A stretch of DNA of 64,000 bases from an uncultured Saprospiraceae bacterium. Its GTDB lineage: Bacteria; Bacteroidota; Bacteroidia; Chitinophagales; Saprospiraceae. The translations under genes and the position numbers were made by a program. Of this stretch, positions 39,717-49,017 are shown piece after piece; positions within the stretch are counted from its first letter, which is position 1; each line of letters starts with the position of its first letter. The notes under the pieces were generated by a model. The model saw nothing but the letters and a program-made list of their open reading frames with translations, ran no database searches and was not told where the DNA came from. The DNA lies in contig CALIAU010000015.1 in NCBI GenBank assembly GCA_938045585.1, forward strand, positions 114,751 through 178,750, given 5' to 3'.

Positions 39717-40472
39717 GTGGATAATTCAAACTTATTTAACTACCTACTCATGCTGGGCGATAACTCCATGATTTTGGGACATCGACTATCCGAGTTGTGC
39801 GGTCATGGACCTACCTTAGAAACGGATATTGCTTTGACAAATATTTCACTTGACTTATTTGGTCAGGTGCGCTCGTATTTTCAGTATGCAGCAAAAATTC
39901 AAGGAGGTGATTCTTCAGAAGATAAGATTGCATTTTTACGATATGAGAATCAGTATAGAAATGTACTCCTAGTAGAGCAAGCCAATGATGATTTAGCACA
40001 TGTGTTTACACGCCAGTTTTTATTTGATTCCTTTCATAAACTCTTATTAGAAGAACTTAAGGAAAGTAAGGATGAACAAATTCAAGCTATTGCCATTAAG
40101 TCCTTGAAAGAGGTAGATTACCATTTGCGTTTTTCTTCGCAATGGATGCGTCGTTTAGGAGATGGGACAGAGGAAAGTCATGCTAGAATGCAAGCTGCGC
40201 TCAATCATTTATATCCTTTTGTGGAAGAGTTTTTTAGAATGACTGAAGTAGAAAAAAGTATGATGGAAGAAGGGATTGGAGCAGATTTAGCCAAGATAAG
40301 AGAAATATATTATACGAACATTCACCAAGTAATTGTTGAAGCAACTTTGCAGTTGCCTGAAACAAAACCAAGACAGGCAGAAGGGAAGATAGGAAGACAT
40401 TCTGAACAACTAGGATTTATCTTGTCAGACTTTCAGTATATGCAAAGGGCATATCCTAACATGGCTTGGTAG
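39717..40472 (+). CDS. paaC: 1,2-phenylacetyl-CoA epoxidase subunit PaaC
   Basis: PaaC is the structural partner of PaaA in the epoxidase. The 251-residue protein uses a GTG start (GTG GAT AAT) one base after the paaB stop. Recognisable segments are LLMLGDNSMILGHRLSE, LGQVRSYFQYAA (as DLFGQVRSYFQYAA), FLRYENQYRNVLLVEQ and EVDYHLRFSSQWM(R)RLGDG. PaaC shares the ferritin-like fold of PaaA but usually lacks full iron ligands. The position and length are normal for the family. Confidence 0.95.
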   Translation: MDNSNLFNYLLMLGDNSMILGHRLSELCGHGPTLETDIALTNISLDLFGQVRSYFQYAAKIQGGDSSEDKIAFLRYENQYRNVLLVEQANDDLAHVFTRQFLFDSFHKLLLEELKESKDEQIQAIAIKSLKEVDYHLRFSSQWMRRLGDGTEESHARMQAALNHLYPFVEEFFRMTEVEKSMMEEGIGADLAKIREIYYTNIHQVIVEATLQLPETKPRQAEGKIGRHSEQLGFILSDFQYMQRAYPNMAW

Positions 40473-40488
40473 AAAAAGTAATACTGCA

Positions 40489-40989
40489 TTGCAAGAAGGA
40501 GAAATACATATTGATAAAGAAATTAAGGAGATACTCTATGGTGTCACTGATCCAGAAATACCTGTTTTATCAGTACTCGATATGGGTATTATAAGAGCAG
40601 TACAAGTAGAGGAAAGAAAGGTGGATATAAAGATAACACCTACCTACTCAGGCTGCCCTGCAATGGATACGATTGCAACTGATATTAAGTTTGCATTAGA
40701 AGGGAAGGGATTTGAAACGACAATCGAATTAATTCTTGCACCTGCTTGGACAACAGATTGGATAACAATGGAAGGGCGTAGAAAATTAGAAGAGTATGGT
40801 ATCGCGGCACCCTTAGAGACGAGTTTAGATAAACGCGCACTTATAGATGGTGAACGCATTGTGCAATGTACCCATTGTGGGTCAAAGAATACAGAAGTAA
40901 AATCGCAATTTGGATCAACAGCATGTAAGGCACTCTTTCAGTGCAAAGATTGCCTTGAGCCCTTTGATTATTTTAAATGTTTAAAGTAA
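40489..40989 (+). CDS. paaD: 1,2-phenylacetyl-CoA epoxidase subunit PaaD (iron-sulfur maturation factor)
   Basis: PaaD is needed for an active epoxidase, probably in Fe-S or diiron assembly. The 166-residue protein has the DUF59/MIP18-like domain (GVTDPEIPVLSVLDMGI, YSGCPAMDTI, LAPAWTTDWIT) and a C-terminal zinc-ribbon-like set of cysteines (CTHCGSKNTE, then ACKALFQCKDC). No ATG fits the start; TTG at 40489 (TTG CAA GAA GGA) is the only sensible start after the paaC stop. The next gene begins on the base after its stop codon. Confidence 0.92.
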   Translation: MQEGEIHIDKEIKEILYGVTDPEIPVLSVLDMGIIRAVQVEERKVDIKITPTYSGCPAMDTIATDIKFALEGKGFETTIELILAPAWTTDWITMEGRRKLEEYGIAAPLETSLDKRALIDGERIVQCTHCGSKNTEVKSQFGSTACKALFQCKDCLEPFDYFKCLK

Positions 40990-41772
40990 ATGGAGAAAAG
41001 TATATTATTCACTAAAGAAGATGGCGTTGGTAAAATTCTATTGAATAGACCTGATGCCTTTAATAGTTTTACCAAGGAGATGGCACTCGAAATGCATACG
41101 GCCTTAGATGCCTGTGCAGAAGATGACGAAATTCGAGCTGTATATATTTCAGGTGTTGGAAAAGCATTTTGTGCAGGACAAGATCTCAAGGAAGCTATGG
41201 ATCCAAATAGATTCGAAGGATTTGAAAAAGTTGTTTCGCAGTACTACAATCAAACCGCCTTACGTATTTATAATTTAGAAAAACCGGTTGTAAGTGCAGT
41301 GAATGGAGTAGCAGCAGGAGCAGGCGCTAATATTGCACTGCTGTGCGATATCGTTGTTGCAAAAGAATCCGCTAGTTTTATTCAAGCCTTCAGTAAGATT
41401 GGTTTAATACCTGATTCGGGAGGAACCTATGTGCTTCCTCGCTTGGTTGGATTCCAGAAAGCGATTGCATTAGCTATGCTAGGAGATAAGGTAGGAGCTG
41501 CAGAGGCAGAACGTATGGGTATGATCTATAAATACTTTCCAGATGCAGAGTTTGAAGAAAAGGCCTACGCTATTGCTAAAAAATTAGCAAAGATGCCAAC
41601 ACAAGGATTGGCTTACACAAAAAAATTGTTTAACTCTGGACTTTGTACAAGCTTCCAAGAGCAACTAGACTTAGAAACAAAATATCAGACCCTTGCGGGT
41701 GATACTGCAGATTATAAAGAAGGTATTACTGCCTTTGTAGAAAAACGTAAACCCAATTTTACAGGACGATGA
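40990..41772 (+). CDS. paaG: 2-(1,2-epoxy-1,2-dihydrophenyl)acetyl-CoA isomerase PaaG
   Basis: PaaG rearranges the ring epoxide to oxepin-CoA and can also shift double bonds later in the pathway. The 260-residue crotonase-fold protein shows the oxyanion-hole segments GKAFCAGQDLKE and NGVAAGAGANIALLCD, and FSKIGLIPDSGGTYVLPRL with the acidic residue (about 141) placed where PaaG carries its catalytic aspartate; a hydratase would have glutamates at both sites. It abuts paaD (no gap) and overlaps the thiolase gene by 4 bases. Confidence 0.9.
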   Translation: MEKSILFTKEDGVGKILLNRPDAFNSFTKEMALEMHTALDACAEDDEIRAVYISGVGKAFCAGQDLKEAMDPNRFEGFEKVVSQYYNQTALRIYNLEKPVVSAVNGVAAGAGANIALLCDIVVAKESASFIQAFSKIGLIPDSGGTYVLPRLVGFQKAIALAMLGDKVGAAEAERMGMIYKYFPDAEFEEKAYAIAKKLAKMPTQGLAYTKKLFNSGLCTSFQEQLDLETKYQTLAGDTADYKEGITAFVEKRKPNFTGR

Positions 41773-42977
41773 AAGAAGCATTTATTATAGATGGAGTACG
41801 CACTCCTGTAGGAAAATTTACAGGAACCTTATCCACGATTCGAACGGATGACTTGGGTGCACTTGTTATCAAAGAATTAGTAGCACGAAATTCTTCTATA
41901 CCAAAGGAGGCATATGACGATGTTATCATGGGCTGTGCAAATCAAGCAGGCGAAGACAACAGAAATGTTGCGCGTATGTGTTTACTCTTGGCAGGCCTTC
42001 CTTGGACGGTGCCAGGCGAAACGGTAAATAGATTGTGTTCGTCAGGATTATCATCGATCATCCATGCTAAGCGTGCAATCCAGGCGGAAGATGGAGAGAT
42101 TTTTATAGCCGGTGGGGTCGAACATATGACCAGAGGTCCGTGGGTTATTTCAAAGGTGTCAAAAGCATTTGGAAGAGATGCACAGATGCATGATAGTAGT
42201 TTTGGATGGCGTTTCGTCAATGGTAAGATGAAAGATCTCTATGGCACCGATGGCATGGGAGTAACAGCAGAAAATTTAGTTGAAAAATATAATATCAGTA
42301 GAGCAGATCAAGATGCCTTTGCTGCGTGGTCACAAAATAAGGCCGCTAAGTCAAGGGCATCAGGAAGGCTGGCTAAGGAAATAGTCCCTGTTGAAATTCC
42401 TCAGCGTAAAAAAGATCCTATTATTTTTTCGCAGGATGAATTTATCAGAGAAGGTACGACTGTTGAAGTTTTGAGTAAACTAAGACCTGCTTTTAAAAAA
42501 GAAGGGGGTTCAGTTACTGCAGGAAATGCTTCTGGATTAAATGATGGAGCTGCAGCAACTATTATTGCTTCTGCTGAAGCCGTGAAAAAATACGGACTTA
42601 ACCCTATGGCAAGAATTGTAAGTTCGGCAGTCGTAGGTGTGGAACCACGTATTATGGGGATTGGACCAGTAAATGCTTCTAAGAAAGCATTGGAGAAGGC
42701 AGGATTGACATTAGAAGATATGGATGTGATTGAGATTAATGAAGCGTTTGCTGCACAGGTACTGGCCTGTACAAGAGAATTTGGCTTGGCAGATAATGAT
42801 CCAAGAATAAACCCCAATGGTGGCGCTATTGCAATAGGACATCCTTTAGGAGTAACTGGGACACGTGTCACTTACTCAGCAGCCTTGGAATTGCAATTGA
42901 CGGGAAAAAAATATGCACTTGTCACAATGTGTGTGGGTGTGGGACAGGGCTATGCTGCTATTTTAGAAAATGTATAA
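41769..42977 (+). CDS. paaJ: 3-oxoadipyl-CoA/3-oxo-5,6-dehydrosuberyl-CoA thiolase PaaJ
   Basis: The thiolase releases acetyl-CoA from the two beta-keto intermediates at the end of the phenylacetate pathway. The 402-residue protein has the nucleophilic cysteine in NRLCSSGLSS (about residue 90), NEAFAAQ, the histidine in GGAIAIGHPLGVTG and the second cysteine in VTMCVGVGQG. The overlapping ATGA with paaG and the position before paaZ fix the pathway assignment; by sequence alone it could be a general thiolase. Confidence 0.92.
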   Translation: MKEAFIIDGVRTPVGKFTGTLSTIRTDDLGALVIKELVARNSSIPKEAYDDVIMGCANQAGEDNRNVARMCLLLAGLPWTVPGETVNRLCSSGLSSIIHAKRAIQAEDGEIFIAGGVEHMTRGPWVISKVSKAFGRDAQMHDSSFGWRFVNGKMKDLYGTDGMGVTAENLVEKYNISRADQDAFAAWSQNKAAKSRASGRLAKEIVPVEIPQRKKDPIIFSQDEFIREGTTVEVLSKLRPAFKKEGGSVTAGNASGLNDGAAATIIASAEAVKKYGLNPMARIVSSAVVGVEPRIMGIGPVNASKKALEKAGLTLEDMDVIEINEAFAAQVLACTREFGLADNDPRINPNGGAIAIGHPLGVTGTRVTYSAALELQLTGKKYALVTMCVGVGQGYAAILENV

Positions 42978-42986
42978 AAGTCAATC

Positions 42987-45485
42987 ATGAATAAATTAGG
43001 AAATTATGTCTTGGGTTCTTGGGTAGAAGGAGAGGGGGATGGTACTCCATTGTACAACGCCGTGAATGGAAATGTGGTAGCACATGCAACAACCAAAGGA
43101 TTAGATTTTTCGGAAATTTTATCTTACGGAAGAAAGACTGGAAGTCCTGCATTACGAAAAATGACCTTCCAGGAGAGAGGAATGATGCTCAAAAAATTAG
43201 CACTTTACCTAACGAAGAAAAAGGAACTATTTTATCCTGTTTCCTACAAAACAGGTGCTACAAGAGCAGACAGTTGGATAGATATAGAGGGTGGATTTGG
43301 TAACCTATTTGCGAATGCATCTCTACGTAAAAATTATACCAGCCAGATTTTTCATGTAGATGGAGATCCTATTGATCTTTCACGTGGAGGTAAATTTATG
43401 GGGCATCACATTATGGTGCCAAAGCGTGGCGTTGCGGTCCACATAAATGCATATAATTTTCCAGTATGGGGGATGTTTGAAAAATGTGCCGTAAACTGGA
43501 TGGCAGGCGTTGCTGCTGTTGTTAAACCTGCAAGTTCGACTTCCTTTCTAACAGAAGCTGTTGTACGAGAGGTGATAGAGAGTGGAATTCTGCCTGAGGG
43601 TGCCTTACAGCTTATTTGTGGTTCAGCGAGATCAATTTTAGATACAGTAGGTTCTCAAGATGTTGTCACATTTACGGGTTCTGCAAGTACTGGAAGAATG
43701 TTAAAAGCACATCCTAGGATTATCGAAGAGGCAGTACCCTTCAATATGGAAGCGGACAGTCTCAATAGTATAGTGCTTGGAAAAGATGCTGTTCCTGGAA
43801 CAGATGAATTTAAACTTTTTGTCAAAGAAATACGCAAGGAGATGACAACGAAGTGTGGTCAGAAATGTACCGCTATTCGGAGGATATTTGTACCAGAAAA
43901 CTTAGTGGAAGATGTACAAATTGCTCTTGGTAAAGAGCTATCGCGCATATCTATTGGAAATCCTGAGGCTGAAGGTGTGCGTATGGGGGCACTGGCTAGT
44001 AAAGATCAGGTAACAGAAGTTGTGGATCGCGTGAAAGAACTGGCACAATCAGCAGAGATAGTATATGGCGGCTTAGAAAGAGTGGACTTGGTAGATGCAG
44101 ATTATGACAAAGGCGCTTTCTTAAGCCCAGTTGTTTTATTAGAAAAAAATCCGTACAAAAATCTTGGGGTACATGAGATAGAGGCGTTTGGTCCCGTAAG
44201 CACAATCATGCCATATAAGAATTTAGATGAAGCTATTGAGTTGACGCAGATGGGAAAAGGATCCTTAGTCTGTTCAATTGCCACGAACGATAAAAAGATT
44301 GCACGCGAATTTGTTGTAGGTGCTGCAAGTCATCATGGAAGGATAATGGTGATAGACAGAGAGATGGCAAAGTTTAGTACAGGTCATGGTTCGCCTCTAC
44401 CATATTTAACCCATGGTGGTCCAGGTAGAGCAGGAGGTGGTGAAGAGATGGGAGGTATGCGTGGTATCAATCATTATTTGCAACGATGTGCCATTCAGGG
44501 TTCGCCCAATGCAGTATCCGCTATTACGGGTATCTATCAGGCAGGTTCAGATTATACTGAAGCGGAGAAACATCCATTCAGATATCATTTTGAAGATATC
44601 AAAGCGGGCATGTCAGTTCTAACGCACAAGCGTACAATTACAGATTCTGATATTCAGAATTTTGCAAATCTATCCTGGGATGTATTCTATGCCCATACAG
44701 ATATTACCTCTTTAGAAGGAAGTATTTTTGAAAAACGAGCAGCACATGGTTATTTTATTTTGGCAGCAGCGGCGGGATTGTTTGTAAGTCCTGCTAAGGG
44801 CCCAGTTGCAGCAAACTATGGTCTGGATGAATGTCGATTTTTAAAGCCTGTGTATCATAATGACACCATTCAGGTGCGATTAACTTGTAAAGAAAAGGTA
44901 GATAGGGATAGTAGAGGAAAGGAACATCCTTCTGGAGTGGTGAAATGGTATGTAGAGGTCTTTGATCAGGAAAACGAACTTTGTGCAATAGCCACGATAC
45001 TTACACTCGTGCAAAAGAAAAGCCCTTTTGTCGAAGTAGATTTTGATAATGTCAAAAAACATATTCTCAAGTTAAATGAAAACACAAAGCCGAAGTGGGG
45101 TATAATGACCGCGCAGCATTTAATGGAGCATCTAGAATTTTTTATGCAAATGTCTATTGGTAAAATCGCAACAGAGATTGTAACTCCAGAGAAATATTTA
45201 GAGAAATACGAAGACTCTTTGTGGAATTACAAACCAATGCCCAAAGAATTTAACCATCCTTTATTAAAAGAAGGAGTAGTAGAAGAGCTCCGTTTTGAAA
45301 ATTTTGCAGCAGCAAGGGACGCTTACTTCAAAGCCTTTGAAGAGTTTGAACAATTCTTTAAAGATAATCCAGGCATAAAAACACCAAATACAGTATTTGG
45401 GAATTTAGATAAATACCATTGGGATCTATTAAATAGAAAACACCTTACTCATCACTTTACTCAATTTGGACTAATAGATGCCTAA
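42987..45485 (+). CDS. paaZ: Oxepin-CoA hydrolase/3-oxo-5,6-dehydrosuberyl-CoA semialdehyde dehydrogenase PaaZ with extra C-terminal domain
   Basis: PaaZ opens the oxepin ring and oxidises the resulting aldehyde. The 832-residue protein has the aldehyde dehydrogenase part (about 1-510; VTFTGSASTGRML, glutamate in NMEADSLN, nucleophile in CGQKCTAIRR near residue 293) and a MaoC-like hydratase part (about 530-680; DVFYAHTDI near 567). Beyond the normal end of PaaZ (about 680 residues in E. coli), residues 684-832 form an extra domain with MTAQHLMEHLEFFMQM and HLTHHFTQFG histidine motifs, resembling DinB/DUF1569-type four-helix proteins. The 3' end overlaps the next gene by 8 bases. Confidence 0.93.
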   Translation: MNKLGNYVLGSWVEGEGDGTPLYNAVNGNVVAHATTKGLDFSEILSYGRKTGSPALRKMTFQERGMMLKKLALYLTKKKELFYPVSYKTGATRADSWIDIEGGFGNLFANASLRKNYTSQIFHVDGDPIDLSRGGKFMGHHIMVPKRGVAVHINAYNFPVWGMFEKCAVNWMAGVAAVVKPASSTSFLTEAVVREVIESGILPEGALQLICGSARSILDTVGSQDVVTFTGSASTGRMLKAHPRIIEEAVPFNMEADSLNSIVLGKDAVPGTDEFKLFVKEIRKEMTTKCGQKCTAIRRIFVPENLVEDVQIALGKELSRISIGNPEAEGVRMGALASKDQVTEVVDRVKELAQSAEIVYGGLERVDLVDADYDKGAFLSPVVLLEKNPYKNLGVHEIEAFGPVSTIMPYKNLDEAIELTQMGKGSLVCSIATNDKKIAREFVVGAASHHGRIMVIDREMAKFSTGHGSPLPYLTHGGPGRAGGGEEMGGMRGINHYLQRCAIQGSPNAVSAITGIYQAGSDYTEAEKHPFRYHFEDIKAGMSVLTHKRTITDSDIQNFANLSWDVFYAHTDITSLEGSIFEKRAAHGYFILAAAAGLFVSPAKGPVAANYGLDECRFLKPVYHNDTIQVRLTCKEKVDRDSRGKEHPSGVVKWYVEVFDQENELCAIATILTLVQKKSPFVEVDFDNVKKHILKLNENTKPKWGIMTAQHLMEHLEFFMQMSIGKIATEIVTPEKYLEKYEDSLWNYKPMPKEFNHPLLKEGVVEELRFENFAAARDAYFKAFEEFEQFFKDNPGIKTPNTVFGNLDKYHWDLLNRKHLTHHFTQFGLIDA

Positions 45486-47550
45486 TACACAAGAGACAGT
45501 ACAGAAGGAAATTTTACTAGAAGCATTTTACAAAATGTGTCTAGCAAAAGAGATGACAGAATTTTACGAGGCTAACTTTAAATTAGTTTCAAAATATGTA
45601 CATGCTACTTCACGTGGACATGAAGCAATTCAGTTGGCAGTAGGTATGCAATTATTACCCCAAGATCTTGCCTTTCCCTACTATAGGGATGATTCTATTT
45701 TACTTGGCATAGGTATGCGTCCTTATGATCTCATGTTACAGTTACTTGCAAAAGAAGCAGATCCTTTCTCAGGTGGAAGAACCTACTACAGTCATCCTAG
45801 TTTGCGTGATGCAGATAAACCTAAGATTCCACACCAATCCTCAGCTACAGGTATGCAAGGGATCCCAGCGACTGGGGCAGCCTTGGGATTACGATATAAT
45901 GAGTTGCATGGACTAGAAGATAAGAAGCTTAAGGAAGCACCTATAGTTATGTGTTCTTTTGGGGATGCTTCTATAACAGAAGGAGAAGTTTCAGAAGCCT
46001 TTCAGATGGCCTCTTTAAAGGCACTCCCAATTTTGTATATAGTTCAGGATAATGAATGGGATATAAGTGCTAGTGCAGATGAGATACGTTCTCAAGATGC
46101 GTATGAATATTTGGCCGGATTTACAGGAATTGAAGCCTTTAGTATTGACGGAAGTGATTTTGAAGAGTCTTATCGAATAGTACAGGAATCCATACGCATT
46201 ATCCGCGAAGAAAGACGACCAGTTCTTATTCATGCAACCGTACCCTTACTCAATCACCACACCTCAGGTGTGCGTATGGAATGGTACCGTGACGATCTAG
46301 AAGAGGATAAGAAAATGGACCCATACCCAAAACTCAGGAAGCGACTGCGTGCTCTTCGTGTGTCAGAAAAAGATATTCTCGCAATAGAGAAAAAAGCAAA
46401 AAAAACAGTGGCAGAAGATTTTGAAGAGGCGAATGCTATGCCTGAACCAAAGGCAGAAAGTATTTTTGATCACGAATTTTCACCTACAGATATAAGGGTA
46501 GAAGAGGGGACTAGAACACCTGAAGGAGCTGATGAGACCGTGATGGTAGATAGTGCCTTGCATGCTATCGAAGAACTTATGACTAAACATCCTGAGTGTC
46601 TTTTATATGGACAGGATGTAGGAATCAGACTAGGTGGTGTATTTAGAGAGGCAGCAACCTTGGCGGAGAAATTTGGAAAGGAACGCGTGTTTAACACACC
46701 TATCCAAGAAGCGTTTATCGTAGGGTCTACGGTAGGCATGTCAGCAGTAGGTTTGAAACCAATCGTAGAGGTACAGTTTGCAGATTATCTTTGGCCAGGA
46801 CTCAATCAATTGTTTACAGAGGTAAGTCGGTCCTGCTATCTTTCCATGGGGAAATATCCAGTCAGTATGATTTTACGTGTACCTATAGGTGCATATGGTT
46901 CTGGAGGTCCTTATCACAGTTCAAGTATCGAAACGGTTGTTACAAATATTCGCGGATTGAAAATAGCATATCCAAGTACAGGTGCAGATTTTAAAGGTCT
47001 CATGAAGGCTGCATACTACGATCCAAACCCTGTCGTGATGTTTGAACATAAGGGTCTATACTGGTCTAAGGTGCCAGGGACTAAGGATGCTATGACAATA
47101 GAGCCTGCAGAAGATTACATACTGCCCTTTGGGAAAGCGCGCATAGTACAAATGTCATCGGCGGAGCAAAGAGAGAACAATTCTTGTCTGACTATTATTA
47201 CCTATGGAATGGGTGTGTACTGGGCAAAAAATGCAGCGCAAGACTTTGGAGATAGGATAGAGATTATTGATTTAAGAACTCTTGCACCCCTAGATAAAGA
47301 AACCGTATTCGAATCTGTGAAATTGCATGGACGTTGTATTGTACTCACAGAAGAACCACGTGAAAAATCGTTTGCAATGAGTCTAGCTGGATTAATTCAA
47401 GAAGAGTGTTTTGAAGCCTTGGATGCTCCTGTGCGCACTGTAGGTTCAGAAAATTTGCCAGCGATAGGCCTAAATAGTACATTGGAACAAGCGTATTTGC
47501 CATCTGCAGAAAAGCTTAAAGTGGTGATTGAAGAATTACTTGCGTACTAA
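45478..47550 (+). CDS. Fused alpha/beta E1 component of a 2-oxoacid dehydrogenase
   Basis: The 690-residue protein fuses both E1 chains of the branched-chain-type 2-oxoacid dehydrogenase complex. The alpha part (about 1-340) has HATSRGHEAIQLAVG, FPYYRDDSILLGIG and the thiamine-diphosphate motif FGDASITEGEVSEAF...DNEW; the beta part (about 345-690) has YGQDVGIRLGGVFREA, FNTPIQEAFIVGSTVG and VQFADYLWPG, ending with the transketolase C-terminal domain (TYGMGVYWAKNAA). It overlaps paaZ by 8 bases, so it is translated with the paa operon. E2 and E3 must come from elsewhere. It may supply phenylacetyl-CoA from phenylpyruvate or oxidise branched-chain 2-oxoacids; the substrate is inferred, not shown. 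Confidence 0.9.
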   Translation: MPNTQETVQKEILLEAFYKMCLAKEMTEFYEANFKLVSKYVHATSRGHEAIQLAVGMQLLPQDLAFPYYRDDSILLGIGMRPYDLMLQLLAKEADPFSGGRTYYSHPSLRDADKPKIPHQSSATGMQGIPATGAALGLRYNELHGLEDKKLKEAPIVMCSFGDASITEGEVSEAFQMASLKALPILYIVQDNEWDISASADEIRSQDAYEYLAGFTGIEAFSIDGSDFEESYRIVQESIRIIREERRPVLIHATVPLLNHHTSGVRMEWYRDDLEEDKKMDPYPKLRKRLRALRVSEKDILAIEKKAKKTVAEDFEEANAMPEPKAESIFDHEFSPTDIRVEEGTRTPEGADETVMVDSALHAIEELMTKHPECLLYGQDVGIRLGGVFREAATLAEKFGKERVFNTPIQEAFIVGSTVGMSAVGLKPIVEVQFADYLWPGLNQLFTEVSRSCYLSMGKYPVSMILRVPIGAYGSGGPYHSSSIETVVTNIRGLKIAYPSTGADFKGLMKAAYYDPNPVVMFEHKGLYWSKVPGTKDAMTIEPAEDYILPFGKARIVQMSSAEQRENNSCLTIITYGMGVYWAKNAAQDFGDRIEIIDLRTLAPLDKETVFESVKLHGRCIVLTEEPREKSFAMSLAGLIQEECFEALDAPVRTVGSENLPAIGLNSTLEQAYLPSAEKLKVVIEELLAY

Positions 47551-47620
47551 TTACTAAATAGGTTGATTTTATGGATATTGCATCTGATATTGTAAAAAAA
47601 ACAGAATAATAGATAATCAA

Positions 47621-48370
47621 ATGAAAGCGTTCATTTTCATTTTGTTTAGTGTATTTCTTATCGCTTGTGATAGTGAGACTAAGTTAGAAGAAAGTATACT
47701 TGCTGACTACATCGAAATCCATTCAGAGTTGGATTCAGCAGATGTAGTAGCCTGTGCTGGAGGTAGAGTGGAGGGTTTATTGAGTTCTGCTAGTACACCA
47801 ACAGATATCTTTTTTTACCCAATTTCGGGTGCAAGTGATTTTAGATATTTTGAGGTAAAAAGTCTAAGTGATTCTACAGATTTTTCTAAATATATGGCTA
47901 AAGAGCTGGCAAGTGAACCCATCTTTAATGGATACCTCTGGAAATTTAACAATATTCCATTTTCAGGAGAAAGGTTGGGCATTGTTACATATAAAACACC
48001 CGGGAAGTTTCATATGTCTTCTCCTATTCGGCTTAAGACGAATGAAAAGCCTACTGAAGTAAATTCTGGATTAATTAGTGTCTCTGAGGAAGGTGTAAAT
48101 CCTTCATTTACTTGGATGGATGGTACGATAGATGAGAATGAAATATACTTTCAGGTAATCTCTGATTCCGATAATAACTTTATTTCAGGCACCTATACAA
48201 TAGATAAAGAATTTACATTTTATGACCTTAGTAATGTCGTGTTTAATATCACGGATACTCTTTCAGAGCCAAGTCTTGTGCCAAACAGTGCATATAAATT
48301 TACTCTAATGGGAGTGAGTAAAGATAATTGGGTAAACCTATTTGCAGAAAAAGAATTTTTTTCTAATTAG
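47621..48370 (+). CDS. Hypothetical lipoprotein (249 aa)
   Basis: A lipoprotein signal (MKAFIFILFSVFLIAC) places the lipidated cysteine at residue 16. The mature part is acidic and beta-rich, with short repeated WM-G-like turns and no recognised domain; ACAGGRVEGLLSS near residues 43-58 and TWMDGTIDENEIYFQV near 168-183 look like strands of two Ig-like sandwiches. It lies 70 bases after the E1 gene in the same direction, possibly as the last gene of the operon. Role unknown. Confidence 0.75.
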   Translation: MKAFIFILFSVFLIACDSETKLEESILADYIEIHSELDSADVVACAGGRVEGLLSSASTPTDIFFYPISGASDFRYFEVKSLSDSTDFSKYMAKELASEPIFNGYLWKFNNIPFSGERLGIVTYKTPGKFHMSSPIRLKTNEKPTEVNSGLISVSEEGVNPSFTWMDGTIDENEIYFQVISDSDNNFISGTYTIDKEFTFYDLSNVVFNITDTLSEPSLVPNSAYKFTLMGVSKDNWVNLFAEKEFFSN

Positions 48371-48543
48371 ATTGAGCTTTTTAGTCGTGGACTCAACAAA
48401 ATAATCCAGATACCTAGGATAGGCGTGAGCAGTAAACACCAAAACAAAGACTGCGCATATCCGATACGGCGCTTTCTTCCAAGGAATTCAGCAACAAGGT
48501 AGGTGCCTATTCCATATAAGCATAATCCTAAAAAAGTATTCAT
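48367..48543 (-). CDS. Small two-helix membrane protein (58 aa)
   Basis: A complete minus-strand frame from the ATG at 48543 to a TAA at 48367 encodes MNTFLGLCLYGIGTYLVAEF, then LGRKRRIGYAQSLF and LLLTPILGIWIILLSPR. This is two hydrophobic segments around a basic GRKRRIG loop, a layout typical of short Bacteroidota inner-membrane proteins. It converges on the lipoprotein gene with a 4-base overlap. A plausible promoter lies 26 bases upstream (ATTG, 20 bases, TAATTTTA). Function unknown. Confidence 0.65.
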   Translation of the reverse strand: MNTFLGLCLYGIGTYLVAEFLGRKRRIGYAQSLFWCLLLTPILGIWIILLSPRLKSSI

Positions 48544-48568
48544 ATCCTTCTTGTTTTATTAAACGTGA

Positions 48569-48600
48569 TAAAATTACTCTTATTCTTTTTCATAAGCAAT
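48569..48600 (-). promoter_or_regulatory. Bacteroidota-type promoter of the 58-aa membrane protein gene
   Basis: On the minus strand ATTG (48600-48597) lies 20 bases before TAATTTTA (48576-48569), close to the TTG-N19-TAnnTTTG consensus, though the last base of the -7 box differs. Confidence 0.4.
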
Positions 48601-48777
48601 GTAATTATCCTAGGAAATTTGTTTTCAATAAGAGAATAGACGAATGATACTTAGATTTCGATGAACGCAAACTCTATTAAAGTGTATTGTTTAAGAATGG
48701 AGTAAAATTAGGATACATGACAAAGGCTGAAGGAGCATTTTACTTATTGAAGATACACTTAGCCTGGAGAGTACAGC

Positions 48778-48890
48778 CTCGCATCAGCGATTAGAATGAT
48801 AGATGCAATCTAGTCCCTGAAGGGACCGCAGCGAACGCGGAGTCATGGAAAGCGCGACCCGCATTGCCAGAGGCAAGAAGGGGGATGCCC
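48778..48890 (-). repeat. Dispersed GGGCAT...GATGC element (copy 4, inverted)
   Basis: Read on the minus strand: GGGCATCCCCCTTCTTGCCT, then GGGTCGCGCTTTCCATGACTCC, a GGTCCCTTCAGGGACTAGA hairpin and the end GCTGATGCGAGGC. It matches copy 2 at 17726 almost block by block. It fills most of the 474-base gap before icmF; the remainder of the gap is AT-rich and featureless. Confidence 0.75.
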
Positions 48891-49017
48891 AGATCTTTCT
48901 TATCCTCATCCATTTTTACAATTAGTTCAATCGAAAGAAGCAAAACAAGCTAGTTTTTAGATAATTAGTAATTCATATTACGTGGCACAATAGCCCGTGA
49001 TTTACTATCTTTACTAT

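Noticed and set aside
48997..49017. Earlier ATG for icmF (adds MIYYLYY)
   Set aside because: The added residues are encoded by promoter-like AT-rich DNA and have no counterpart in the family; the ATG at 49018 fits better.
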